The position numbers were made by a program, and so were the translations under genes. A stretch of DNA of 37,846 bases, from assembly GCF_016863175.1 (NCBI RefSeq), contig NZ_BOOJ01000013.1:1-37846 (forward strand), given 5' to 3'. This DNA comes from Paraplanobispora siamensis (lineage in GTDB: Bacteria > Actinomycetota > Actinomycetes > Streptosporangiales > Streptosporangiaceae). Shown in pieces: positions 7,141 to 14,640 of the stretch (positions are counted from its first letter, which is position 1; each line of letters begins with the position of its first letter). The notes beneath the pieces were generated by a model. That model was given only the letters and a program-made list of their open reading frames with translations, did not search any database and was not told the DNA's origin.

Positions 7141-8298
7141 TTGCAGGGAGCCCTTGGCGACATCGTCGTCCTCGACCTGTCCCGCGCGCTGGCCGGGCCG
7201 CACGCCGCGCAGATGCTCGGAGACCTGGGCGCGCGGGTGATCAAGGTGGAGCATCCCGGCGGAGGCGACGAGTCGCGGGGCTGGGGCCCGCCCTTCGTCG
7301 GCCCCGATCACGACATCTCCACCTACTTCCTGGCCGCCAACCGCAACAAGCTCTCGATCACCGTGGACCTCAAGTCCGCCGAGGGCAAGGCCCTCATCGA
7401 GCGCCTGGTACGGCAGAGCGACGTGCTGATCGAGAACTTCAGGACCGGGGTCCTGGACCGCCTGGGCTTCTCCGTGGAACGGCTGCAGGAGCTCAACCCG
7501 CGTCTGGTCGTGCTGTCGATCACCGGGTTCGGCCACGACGGGCCGGAGGGGGGACGGCCCGGCTACGACCAGATCGCCCAGGGCGAGGCGGGGCTGATGA
7601 GCCTGACCGGCCCCTCGGCGCAGGAGCCGTACCGGGTGGGCGCCTCGATCGCCGACCTGCTGGCGGGCATCCACGGGGCGTACGGCGTGGCCGCCGCCCT
7701 CTACGAGCGCGAGCGGACCGGGCGGGGGAAGGTCGTGCGGACCTCGCTGCTGGCCGCGGTGACCGGCGTGCACTCCTACCACGGCACCGCCTGGACGGTC
7801 GGCGGCAAGGTGCCCGCGGCCAACGGCAACCACCACGCCTCGATCGCCCCCTACGGCGCGTTCCACTGCGCCGACGGGATGATCCAGATCGCGGTGGCCA
7901 ACGAGGGCCAGTGGCGGAAGGTGGCCGCCCTTCTGGACATCGATCCCGAAATTCCGAAATATGCGACCAACAGAGAAAGATTCGTGCACCGGGATGAGCT
8001 GATCGCCGACATGGAACAGGCGCTCGCCAAACACGACCGCGCGCACTGGCTGACCGCGCTCGGCGAGCTCGGCGTGCCCGCCGGGGCGATCCGCTCCATC
8101 GACGAGGTCTACGCCTGGGAGCAGACCCGCTCCCAGGGACTGCTGGTCGAGGTCGACCATCCCGTGCTCGGCTCCATCGAGCTGCCCGGGCCGCCGCTCC
8201 GCTTCGACGGCGAGCCGCCCCGCGAGCACGCCGCCCCGCCGGCCCTCGGCCAGCACAACGACGAGGTGCTGGCCTGGCTCGCGGAGCGCGAGCGATGA
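7141..8298 (+). CDS. CaiB/BaiF-type (family III) CoA-transferase
   Basis: 385 residues. It begins with the family's GALGDIVVLDLSRALAGPHAAQMLGDLGARVIKVE block. The GLMSLTG segment and PYRVGASIAD follow, in which D172 matches the position of the catalytic aspartate that forms the acyl-anhydride intermediate. The enzyme should move CoA between carboxylic acids; the actual acids cannot be read from sequence. TTG 7141 is preferred over TTG 7135 because GGAGG ends at 7134, giving a 6-nt spacer. Its stop overlaps the start of the next gene (ATGA), so CoA-transferase and carboxyltransferase are made together and probably act on the same acyl-CoA. Confidence 0.9.
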   Translation: MQGALGDIVVLDLSRALAGPHAAQMLGDLGARVIKVEHPGGGDESRGWGPPFVGPDHDISTYFLAANRNKLSITVDLKSAEGKALIERLVRQSDVLIENFRTGVLDRLGFSVERLQELNPRLVVLSITGFGHDGPEGGRPGYDQIAQGEAGLMSLTGPSAQEPYRVGASIADLLAGIHGAYGVAAALYERERTGRGKVVRTSLLAAVTGVHSYHGTAWTVGGKVPAANGNHHASIAPYGAFHCADGMIQIAVANEGQWRKVAALLDIDPEIPKYATNRERFVHRDELIADMEQALAKHDRAHWLTALGELGVPAGAIRSIDEVYAWEQTRSQGLLVEVDHPVLGSIELPGPPLRFDGEPPREHAAPPALGQHNDEVLAWLAERER

Positions 8299-9785
8299 CC
8301 GAACGGCCGGACGCGCGCGCCCTGATCGGCGCCGTCCTCGACCCGGGGACGTGGCGGTCGTGGGACGGGCCGCCCGCCGATCCGGCCGAGCCGGGGTCGG
8401 ACTACGCCGAGGAGCTGGCCGCCGCCCGGGCCAAGTCCGGCTACGACGAGTCGGTGATCACCGGCGAGGGCCTGCTCGACGGGCGCAGGGTCGCGGTCGT
8501 CGTCTGCGAGTTCTCCTTCCTGGCCGGCTCGATCGGGGTGGCCGCCGCCGAGCGGCTCACCTCCGCGATCGAGCGGGCCACCGCCGAACGGCTCCCGCTG
8601 CTGGCCGCCCCGGCCTCCGGCGGCACCCGGATGCAGGAGGGCGCGCTCGCCTTCGCCCAGATGGTGAAGATCACCGCGGCGGTCATGGGCCACCGCGCCG
8701 CCGGCCTGCCGTACGTCGTCTACCTGCGCCACCCCACCACCGGCGGCGTCCTGGCCTCCTGGGGCTCGCTCGGCCACGTCACCGCGGCCGAGCCGGGCGC
8801 GCTGATCGGGTTCCTCGGGCCGAGGGTGTTCGAGTCGCTGCACGGCTACCCCTTCCCCCAGGGCGTGCAGGTGGCCGAGAACCTCTTCGCCAACGGCCTG
8901 GTCGACGCCGTCGTCTCGGCCGAGGACGCCCGCCGGATCGCGATCAGGGCGCTGGCCGTCCTGTGCGCCCCGCGCCAGGGCCTGGGGCAGGGGCCGGAGC
9001 CGGAGGGGGAGGTGGGGCAGGTCGACGCCTGGGAGGCGATCACCCGCTCCCGCCGCGACGACCGGCCCGGCGTGCGGGCGCTGCTCAAGCTGGGCGCGGC
9101 CGACGTCACCCCGCTCAACGGCACCGGCGCGGGCGAGAACGATCCCGGCCTGCTGCTCGCGCTGGCCAGGTTCGGTACGGCGCCCGCCGTCGTGCTGGGC
9201 CAGGACCGGCGCCGCCAGCGGGCCGAGGCCCCGCTCGGCCCGGCCGGGCTCCGGGTGGCCCGGCGCGGCATGCGCCTGGCCTCGGAGCTGGGCCTGCCGC
9301 TGGTCACCGTGATCGACACCGCCGGGGCCGCGCTGTCCAAGGCGGCCGAGGAGGGCGGCCTCGCCGGTGAGATCGCCCGCTCCCTGGCCGACCTGGTGAC
9401 GCTCGACGCCCCCACGGTCTGCCTGCTGCTCGGCGAGGGGGCGGGCGGCGTGGCCCTGGCCCTGCTGCCCGCCGACCGGGTCCTGGCCGCCCAGCACGCC
9501 TGGCTGTCCCCGCTGCCCCCCGAGGGGGCCTCGGCGATCCTCTACCGGAGCGTGGACTTCGCCCAGGAGATCGCCTCGGCCCAGGGCGTGAAGTCGACCG
9601 ACCTGCGGCGCAGCGGCATCGTGGACCGGATCATCCCGGAGCTGCCCGACGCCGCCTACGAGCCCGAGGAGTTCTGCCGCCGGGTGGCGGCCACCCTGGA
9701 GTACGAGATCACCGGGCTGCTGGGACGGGCCCCCGCGGACCGCCTCAGCGCCCGGCTCTCCCGCTACCGCCGCCTCGGCCTGTGA
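8295..9785 (+). CDS. Fused acyl-CoA carboxyltransferase (AccD-AccA-like)
   Basis: 496 residues with two crotonase-fold halves. The first (about 45-235) resembles the beta subunit, with ASGGTRMQEG and TTGGVLASWGSLG, whose G150-G151 form part of the oxyanion hole. The second (about 250-490) resembles the alpha subunit, with GLRVARRGMRLASELGLPLVTVIDTAGA and LLGEGAGGVALALLPADRV. The Cys4 zinc ribbon of bacterial AccD is absent. No biotin carboxylase or BCCP gene is nearby, so the biotin partner must be encoded elsewhere. A malonate-decarboxylase-like (MdcD/MdcE) role is an alternative. ATG overlaps the upstream stop by 4 nt. Confidence 0.85.
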   Translation: MTERPDARALIGAVLDPGTWRSWDGPPADPAEPGSDYAEELAAARAKSGYDESVITGEGLLDGRRVAVVVCEFSFLAGSIGVAAAERLTSAIERATAERLPLLAAPASGGTRMQEGALAFAQMVKITAAVMGHRAAGLPYVVYLRHPTTGGVLASWGSLGHVTAAEPGALIGFLGPRVFESLHGYPFPQGVQVAENLFANGLVDAVVSAEDARRIAIRALAVLCAPRQGLGQGPEPEGEVGQVDAWEAITRSRRDDRPGVRALLKLGAADVTPLNGTGAGENDPGLLLALARFGTAPAVVLGQDRRRQRAEAPLGPAGLRVARRGMRLASELGLPLVTVIDTAGAALSKAAEEGGLAGEIARSLADLVTLDAPTVCLLLGEGAGGVALALLPADRVLAAQHAWLSPLPPEGASAILYRSVDFAQEIASAQGVKSTDLRRSGIVDRIIPELPDAAYEPEEFCRRVAATLEYEITGLLGRAPADRLSARLSRYRRLGL

Positions 9786-9836
9786 CGGGCGGTACGCGCA
9801 ACGGCGGTCCTTGACGGGCCGTACGCGCAACGGCGG
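9783..9836. repeat. 25-bp duplication that includes the carboxyltransferase stop codon
   Basis: Copy one (9783-9807) begins with the TGA stop of the upstream gene; copy two (9812-9836) differs at one base. Both contain GTACGCGCAACGGCGG. The period is 29 bp. It lies in the convergent gap 9786-9845 and contains no clear hairpin. Confidence 0.8.
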
Positions 9837-9845
9837 CCCCGGAAC

Positions 9846-11051
9846 CTAGCCGGTCGGCGTCCGGCGGGCCTCGATCTCCTTGTGACCCGGATCCTCGTGC
9901 CGCCACAGCTCGGCCCCGCCGGCGTCGTATCCGACGTACACGGCGCCGTCCCTCGACGGATTGCTCCCCTCGGGGAGCTCACCGCCGAACAGGCGCACGC
10001 CCTGGCCGGGGAAACCCTCGACCGTCTCGGCCGTGGCCCGGCGGCCGTCCTCGGTCCGCAGTTCGACGCGGGCCGTCCGCTCGCCGGTGTAGCCGTACCA
10101 CAGGCCCTCCACCGCCTGCCCGGCACCGGCCCAGACGGAGAAGGGGGCCTGGGGGAACCTGCCGGGGGCCTTCAGGTCGGCGCCCAGGGTCATGTAGGAG
10201 TGGTTGCTGCTCATCCCCACCGCCATGCCGTCGTACCAGAAGACCAGGCAGTTGTCGGCGTGGAGGTGGGCGGTGACCCCTGCCGGCAGGGGGATGCCGG
10301 CGCCGTCGGGCGTCTTGTCCCGGTGGCAGGGCGGGGACAGGACGTCGCCCAGCCGCTGGAGCCGCCTGCCCCGTTCGTCGGCGAACTCGTAGTCGACGAC
10401 GGGGACGCCGTCGGGCAGGTCGCCGGGGAAGCGGGCCGTCCAGACGGGAGCGGGCAGGCCGCGGCCCCGGATCACCTCACCGGGGAAGCTCCGGCCGTCG
10501 CGGAAGGTCACGCGGACCGAGTGGACGGAGTCCTCCGCCATGCCGTAGGCGACCATCTCCGCGGGCAGCGGGAACCGGCCGGTCACGCCGGCGACCCGGC
10601 CGGCCTCCTCCTTGTCCAGCGGCTCGACGAGCCCGCAGGAGGCCGAGTCGTCGGCCGGCGTCACCTTCCGCGCCGAGCAGATGCGCAACTGCCCGTCCCC
10701 GGCGCGGCTGTACCAGACGTGGATCGGGTCCTCGGGGAAGCTCGGGTGCGGGACCGTGACCACCTCTCCGACCGGAGGGTTCTCCCGCAGGGACTTCTCC
10801 ACGAGCTGCGCCAGGCCGTTCACCCGCACCGCGGTGGTGTCGTCCCGCTTCTCGCCCCGGCCGCCGGCGAGCCAGACCGCGGCGACCGCCACGGCCACCG
10901 CGGCGGCCAGGACGGGGACCAGCGGGAGCCTGCGGCGCAGCCTTCCGGCGCGCGTGCGGCGCATCGTGTCCGACCAGGCTCCGGGAGAGGCGGGGAAGGT
11001 CTCCGCGCGGGCGTCGAGGGCGGCGCGCAGCCGCTGTTCGATGTCGTTCAC
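9846..11051 (-). CDS. Single-pass membrane protein coupled to ECF sigma factor (possible anti-sigma)
   Basis: 401 residues. A short cytoplasmic N-terminus (about 1-45, beginning MNDIEQRLRAALDARAETFP) is followed by an Arg-rich stretch and one transmembrane segment (LPLVPVLAAAVAVAVAAVWLAGG), then about 330 extracytoplasmic residues with no domain I recognise. GTG 11051 overlaps the sigma-factor stop by 4 nt. Gene order and topology fit an anti-sigma factor or signal sensor for that sigma, but the N-terminus lacks a recognisable zinc-binding HxxxCxxC motif, so if it is an anti-sigma it is of another type. Four extracytoplasmic cysteines could form disulphides. Confidence 0.75.
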   Translation of the reverse strand: MNDIEQRLRAALDARAETFPASPGAWSDTMRRTRAGRLRRRLPLVPVLAAAVAVAVAAVWLAGGRGEKRDDTTAVRVNGLAQLVEKSLRENPPVGEVVTVPHPSFPEDPIHVWYSRAGDGQLRICSARKVTPADDSASCGLVEPLDKEEAGRVAGVTGRFPLPAEMVAYGMAEDSVHSVRVTFRDGRSFPGEVIRGRGLPAPVWTARFPGDLPDGVPVVDYEFADERGRRLQRLGDVLSPPCHRDKTPDGAGIPLPAGVTAHLHADNCLVFWYDGMAVGMSSNHSYMTLGADLKAPGRFPQAPFSVWAGAGQAVEGLWYGYTGERTARVELRTEDGRRATAETVEGFPGQGVRLFGGELPEGSNPSRDGAVYVGYDAGGAELWRHEDPGHKEIEARRTPTG

Positions 11052-11542
11052 GAGTCCTCCTTCAGGGCCCGGCCGAGGGCGGACAGGCCGCGGCTCGTGT
11101 GCGTCTTGACCGAGCCGGGGGAGACGCCCATCGCCTCGGCGATCTCCCGCTCGGACAGGTCCAGCCAGTAGCGCAGGACCAGGGCCTCGCGCTGGCGGCG
11201 GGGGAGGCGGCCGACGGCCGCCAGCAGCTCCCGGTGCTCCTCGGCGACGAGCACCGCGTGTTCGCTGCTGCGCGCGGCCTCGGGCGGATCGAGCGCGCGG
11301 CGCCGTACCAGGCGCAGGTGACGCAGCCGGTTGCGGGTGAGGTTGCACACGATGGACCGGACGTAGGCCAGGGCCGCGCCGTCGTCGCGCAACCGGCGGT
11401 CGTGGAGGCGGGCGAAGGCCTCCTGGGCGATGTCCTCCGGATCGTCGGCGCCGAGCAGCCCGGCCAGGCGCACCATCGAGCGGTAGTGCGCGGCGAACAG
11501 CTCGGCGAACGAGGGAGGCGCCACTGTCTGGAGATCGATCAC
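11048..11542 (-). CDS. ECF RNA polymerase sigma factor
   Basis: 164 residues. Region 2 (about 12-80) has the -10-binding pattern DPEDIAQEAFARLHDRRLRD and YVRSIVCNLTRNRLR. Region 4 (about 105-155) has LPRRQREALVLRYWLDLSEREIAEAMGVSPGSVKTHTSRGLSAL, the -35-recognition helix-turn-helix. This looks like the SigE-type (group IV) family abundant in actinomycetes. GTG 11542 is the first start giving complete region 2; its ribosome-binding site is weak. It is coupled by GTGA overlap to the membrane protein, its probable regulator. No autoregulated ECF promoter could be recognised upstream. Confidence 0.93.
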   Translation of the reverse strand: MIDLQTVAPPSFAELFAAHYRSMVRLAGLLGADDPEDIAQEAFARLHDRRLRDDGAALAYVRSIVCNLTRNRLRHLRLVRRRALDPPEAARSSEHAVLVAEEHRELLAAVGRLPRRQREALVLRYWLDLSEREIAEAMGVSPGSVKTHTSRGLSALGRALKEDS

Positions 11543-11635
11543 ATCAGCGGGACACCTGAACGGGTCCCCGGTTGACAGGAGCCCGCGGGAGATCCGCCGG
11601 ACGCCGGCCCCGGCCTCGGCAGCAGGCGCCGGGCG

Positions 11636-12067
11636 TCAGGGCTCGGAGCGCGCCGGGGACAGCGGGACCGGGATGCGCTCGACCCGCAGCGAGAAGACCT
11701 CCTCGCGGGGGACGACCACCTCGTAGGCGCCGTGGTCGACCATCCAGTAGCCCAGCGCCTCGGCCTTCATCCCGCTGTGCCCGGTGTAGGCGATGTGCAG
11801 GCCCTCCTCGCCGTTCTCCTCCGACACGTCCAGAACCAGGCACGGCTCGCCGCCGAACGCGCCGACCGTGCGGACCAGGACCAGCCAGTCGAGGCGGGCG
11901 CGGTCGACCACGGCCCGCCAGTAGCCGGAGGCGGCCTCGAAGCCCTCCTGCGCCTCCTCGCTGAACAGCACGACCTCGGCCGGCCCCGGGCCCAGGGCCG
12001 CCGCGTAGGTGCGCTCTCCGTAGTGGGCGACGAACCCCGAGGCCACCGGCTCGATCTCCTCGCTCAT
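11636..12067 (-). CDS. Hypothetical protein, second gene of a coupled pair
   Basis: 143 acidic residues, no signal peptide or membrane segment. I do not recognise the family. Notable stretches are VVLFSEEAQEGFEAASGYWRAVVDRARLDWLVLVRTVGAFGG and YWMVDHGAYEVVVPREEVFSLRVERIPVPL near the end. The ATG at 12067 overlaps the stop of the upstream gene in an ATGA junction, so its product is made together with that protein and may bind it. The small acidic second gene resembles an immunity or chaperone partner in layout only. Confidence 0.6.
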   Translation of the reverse strand: MSEEIEPVASGFVAHYGERTYAAALGPGPAEVVLFSEEAQEGFEAASGYWRAVVDRARLDWLVLVRTVGAFGGEPCLVLDVSEENGEEGLHIAYTGHSGMKAEALGYWMVDHGAYEVVVPREEVFSLRVERIPVPLSPARSEP

Positions 12068-12528
12068 GAGGCCGGCCGCCAGCTCAGGCCGTCGTAGACG
12101 CCGAAAACGCGTTCTCCTTCGTCGACGGTCACGTGGATGATCTCTGCTCCCGGCGGGATCGGCATCGGCATGGTGTGGAACTGCGGCACGACGTGCTCGC
12201 GCGAGGTGGTGAAGCCGTTGCCGGCGAAGGGCGGCGAATCGTTCCAGTCGCCGCCCATGTGCGGGCCGTACGGGACGACGTAGGTGTCGGTGTCCCGCGC
12301 GAACCAGCGCATGAGATAGATCTCCGGCACCGAGACGGTCAGCTCCGAGCCCTCGAATCCCAGGTCGAGGCCCATGAACAGCTGAGCGGGGGTGGTCAGC
12401 CTGATGCAGTCCTGCACCCGGTAGACGTATCCCGAGATGACCGTCCGCTTGCCGGACAGATAGGGCACGAGCAGCCGAGGCGGGATGACCTTCTGCATCT
12501 GCGTTCTACGCCCAGGTGGCTCGCTCAC
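12064..12528 (-). CDS. Hypothetical protein, first gene of a coupled pair
   Basis: 154 residues, soluble, unrecognised. It is rich in aromatic and proline residues with DLGFEGSELTVSVPEIYLMRWFARDTDTYVVPYGPHMGGDWND in the middle and PMPIPPGAEIIHV near the end, and looks like a compact beta-rich fold. GTG 12528 is chosen because a TAAAAT -10 element ends exactly 7 nt before it; ATG at 12498 is an alternative. The gene begins 10 nt after the nitrilase gene on the same strand but seems to have its own leaderless promoter. It ends in a 4-nt overlap with the next gene. Confidence 0.6.
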   Translation of the reverse strand: MSEPPGRRTQMQKVIPPRLLVPYLSGKRTVISGYVYRVQDCIRLTTPAQLFMGLDLGFEGSELTVSVPEIYLMRWFARDTDTYVVPYGPHMGGDWNDSPPFAGNGFTTSREHVVPQFHTMPMPIPPGAEIIHVTVDEGERVFGVYDGLSWRPAS

Positions 12529-12535
12529 GGGTCAC

Positions 12536-12541
12536 ATTTTA
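12536..12541 (-). promoter_or_regulatory. -10 element overlapping the nitrilase stop codon
   Basis: On the minus strand TAAAAT is followed by 7 bases and GTG 12528. Its first three bases are the TAA stop of the nitrilase gene. TCGACG, 19 bp upstream inside the nitrilase gene, is a possible -35. Confidence 0.4.
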
Positions 12542-13381
12542 CGATCTGTTGACCTGTAGTCGTCGATGTTCCAGGCTCGGCAGCGCATTACGGGTGGCAA
12601 TCGTGATCTGCGGGTCCAGGACGCAGGTCTGTACGGCCGGCGCCGGGCCCAGGTCGGCGCGGACCACTCCCATGGGGTCGACCAGCATGCTGCGGCCTAT
12701 CCCGAAACCGTCGGCGGCCTGCGGGTTCGGGGCCTGGCCCACGGCCGCCACCCAGGTGGTGTTCTCGATCGCCCGGGCCCGCAGGAGGGTCGTCCAGTGC
12801 TCTTCCTTCATCGGTCCCGACCCCCAGGCGGCGATCACCGCGAACATCTCGGCCCCGAGGTCCACCAGGGCCCGGGTCAGCTCGGGGAAGCGGATGTCGT
12901 AGCAGGTGACCAGGCCGACCCGGAGCCCGCCCAGCTCGGCCACGACCGGCTCGCCGCCGGGCACGACCAGCGCCGACTCCCGCGCTCCGAAGGAGTCGAA
13001 CAGGTGGATCTTCCGGTAGGCCGCCCTGATCTCCCCGTCGGGGCCCAGCGCCACCGCGGTGTTGTGCACGCGGGGCGCCTCGCCCATGCCCGCGGGCCCC
13101 TCACCGGGAGCCGACACGCCGCCGGGCGACGGCTCGAACGTTCCGGCGATCACCGACAGCCCGTGGCTCCGGGCGGCCTCGGCCAGCCCGGTGACGAACG
13201 GTCCGTCGAGCGGCTCGGCCAGGTCGAGGATCCGCTTGCCGTACCGGGTGAGCGTGGCCTCGGGGAAGATCACCAGCTCGGCGCCGTCGTCCGCCGCCAG
13301 CGCGACGGACTCGCGGGCCTGCCGGAGGTTGTCCGCGGGGTCCTCGGAGACGGGGATCTGGCACAGGGCGATACGGGTCAC
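12539..13381 (-). CDS. Nitrilase-superfamily carbon-nitrogen hydrolase
   Basis: 280 residues with the complete Glu-Lys-Cys triad: E41 in IFPEATLTRYG, K124 in YRKIHLFDSFG and C160 in VTCYDIRFPE. The sequence around the cysteine and lysine resembles the Nit2/omega-amidase-like branch, which hydrolyses amides such as alpha-ketoglutaramate or deaminated glutathione; substrate assignment is inference. A Gly/Pro-rich insertion (about 84-102) precedes RVHNTAV. GTG 13381 overlaps the DUF418 stop in GTGA, so the two genes form an operon. Cytoplasmic, no signal peptide. Confidence 0.9.
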   Translation of the reverse strand: MTRIALCQIPVSEDPADNLRQARESVALAADDGAELVIFPEATLTRYGKRILDLAEPLDGPFVTGLAEAARSHGLSVIAGTFEPSPGGVSAPGEGPAGMGEAPRVHNTAVALGPDGEIRAAYRKIHLFDSFGARESALVVPGGEPVVAELGGLRVGLVTCYDIRFPELTRALVDLGAEMFAVIAAWGSGPMKEEHWTTLLRARAIENTTWVAAVGQAPNPQAADGFGIGRSMLVDPMGVVRADLGPAPAVQTCVLDPQITIATRNALPSLEHRRLQVNRS

Positions 13382-14358
13382 GCCTCCGACTTTAACCGGC
13401 GGTTCGGGACCGGTTCCATCCACGTGAGGCGCCGCCACACCCATTCCAGCGGGCCGTACCGGAACCTGGCCAGCCACCACCGGCTGAACACCACCTGGAC
13501 GGCCAGCACGGCCACCGCCAGCACCACGCCGGTGAGCCGGGTCGGGTCGGCGGTGAGCAGCGGCAGGGCCAGCAGGATGATCGGGGTGCTGACCAGATAG
13601 TTCGTCAGCGCCATCCGGCCCAGAGGGTTGAACACCGCCGTCAGCGGGCCGCGCAGCGGAGTCCGCAGGAGCAGCAGCAGTCCCGTGCAGTAGGCCGCCG
13701 CGCAGGCCAGCGCGGCGCCGACGTAGACGCCGAGGAGGAACGGCCCGAGATCGGTCGGGGAGGCCACCAGCCAGGTCAGGCCCGCGGCCAGCGCCACGGA
13801 GATCAGGAAGGCCGGTGCCGGCAGACGAGCGTCGAGCCGGTAGGCCATCATGGCCATGCCCAGCAGGAACAGGCCGGGGATCAGGAACGCCACGAACGTT
13901 CCCTCGATGACGATCCCGCCGCCGATGGAGGCGGCCCAGGCCGTCACGGCGATCCCGAGCAGCAGCGTCGCCGAGCGCGGCAGGAACGAGGCGGGCAGCA
14001 GCACCAGCGCCCCGAAGACCGCGTACGGCAGGAGCACCTCGCCCGGGTTCAGGAGGTGGTGGGCGACGCCGAAGCAGGCCAGCACCGCCAGCCTGCGCAG
14101 CAGCGCCAGCCGGGGGTGGGCGGTGCGCTCGGCGGCGGAGCGCAGGAAGAGCACGAAGCTCAGGCCGAACAGGAACGAGAAGATCGGATAGAACCGGCCC
14201 TGGAGCAGGTTCTCGACCACGAGGTCGACCGCGCCGTCCCGTACGGGCTGCTGCGTCTCGGTCAGGTGCGTGCGCGTGTGCTGCCAGGTGTTGACCACCA
14301 TGATCCCGCACACCGCGAAACCGCGGAGCGCGTCCAGCTCGTGCAGCCTGCGCGTCAC
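13378..14358 (-). CDS. DUF418 multi-spanning membrane protein
   Basis: 326 residues starting VTRRLHELDALRGFAVCGIMVVNTW, the standard N-terminus of DUF418/acyltransferase-3-like proteins. About nine membrane segments are visible, with the conserved PLGRMALTNYLVSTPI motif near residues 235-255. GTG 14358 is set by GAGGTGG seven bases upstream. DUF418 members are poorly characterised; transport or modification of a small molecule at the membrane is usually proposed. It is translationally coupled to the nitrilase gene. Confidence 0.88.
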   Translation of the reverse strand: MTRRLHELDALRGFAVCGIMVVNTWQHTRTHLTETQQPVRDGAVDLVVENLLQGRFYPIFSFLFGLSFVLFLRSAAERTAHPRLALLRRLAVLACFGVAHHLLNPGEVLLPYAVFGALVLLPASFLPRSATLLLGIAVTAWAASIGGGIVIEGTFVAFLIPGLFLLGMAMMAYRLDARLPAPAFLISVALAAGLTWLVASPTDLGPFLLGVYVGAALACAAAYCTGLLLLLRTPLRGPLTAVFNPLGRMALTNYLVSTPIILLALPLLTADPTRLTGVVLAVAVLAVQVVFSRWWLARFRYGPLEWVWRRLTWMEPVPNRRLKSEA

Positions 14359-14535
14359 CGGACCACCTCGCACGCGGGTCCGCCGGTCCGGAATGCGATC
14401 ACGGATCCAACGTATAACCTTCCGGGCGCGTCCTCCCCAGCCCTGTCGGTACGGCGGCCCTCCGTGGCGGCCCGGTCCCGGGTGTACGGCGGGCGCCGGC
14501 GCGTCTCGTCATGCGGGACCATGCGGGACCTCGCC

Positions 14536-14565
14536 TTGCCGTCCCCGACGACGCGCCGGTAGCGT
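14536..14565 (+). promoter_or_regulatory. Candidate promoter of the beta-glucosidase gene
   Basis: TTGCCG (14536-14541), an 18-bp spacer and TAGCGT (14560-14565). The transcript would start near 14572, about 70 nt before the ATG and 100 nt before the CebR-type palindrome. The remaining gap 14359-14535 contains a 10-bp direct repeat (ATGCGGGACC at 14511 and 14521) and nothing else I can support. Confidence 0.35.
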
Positions 14566-14640
14566 CGGCGGCGATCGAGCGTGAGGCGCCGACCGGGAGA
14601 CCTGCGGCGGCGCGGCCACCATGTCTGGAGTGAAGCGAAG

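Noticed and set aside
8109-9830. Long minus-strand frame over the carboxyltransferase
   Set aside because: No domain signature; runs across the true gene and the 25-bp duplication.
11543-11600. Autoregulated ECF promoter (AACC and GTT elements) before the sigma gene
   Set aside because: AAC and GTT elements are only about 9 bp apart, much less than the usual 16-17.
11590-11638. Terminator hairpin after the unknown pair
   Set aside because: The stem needs a bulge and has a long loop; not better than chance in this composition.
11636-12528. Polymorphic toxin and immunity protein pair
   Set aside because: Layout is suggestive but no toxin motif, secretion signal or immunity family could be seen; kept as unknown genes.
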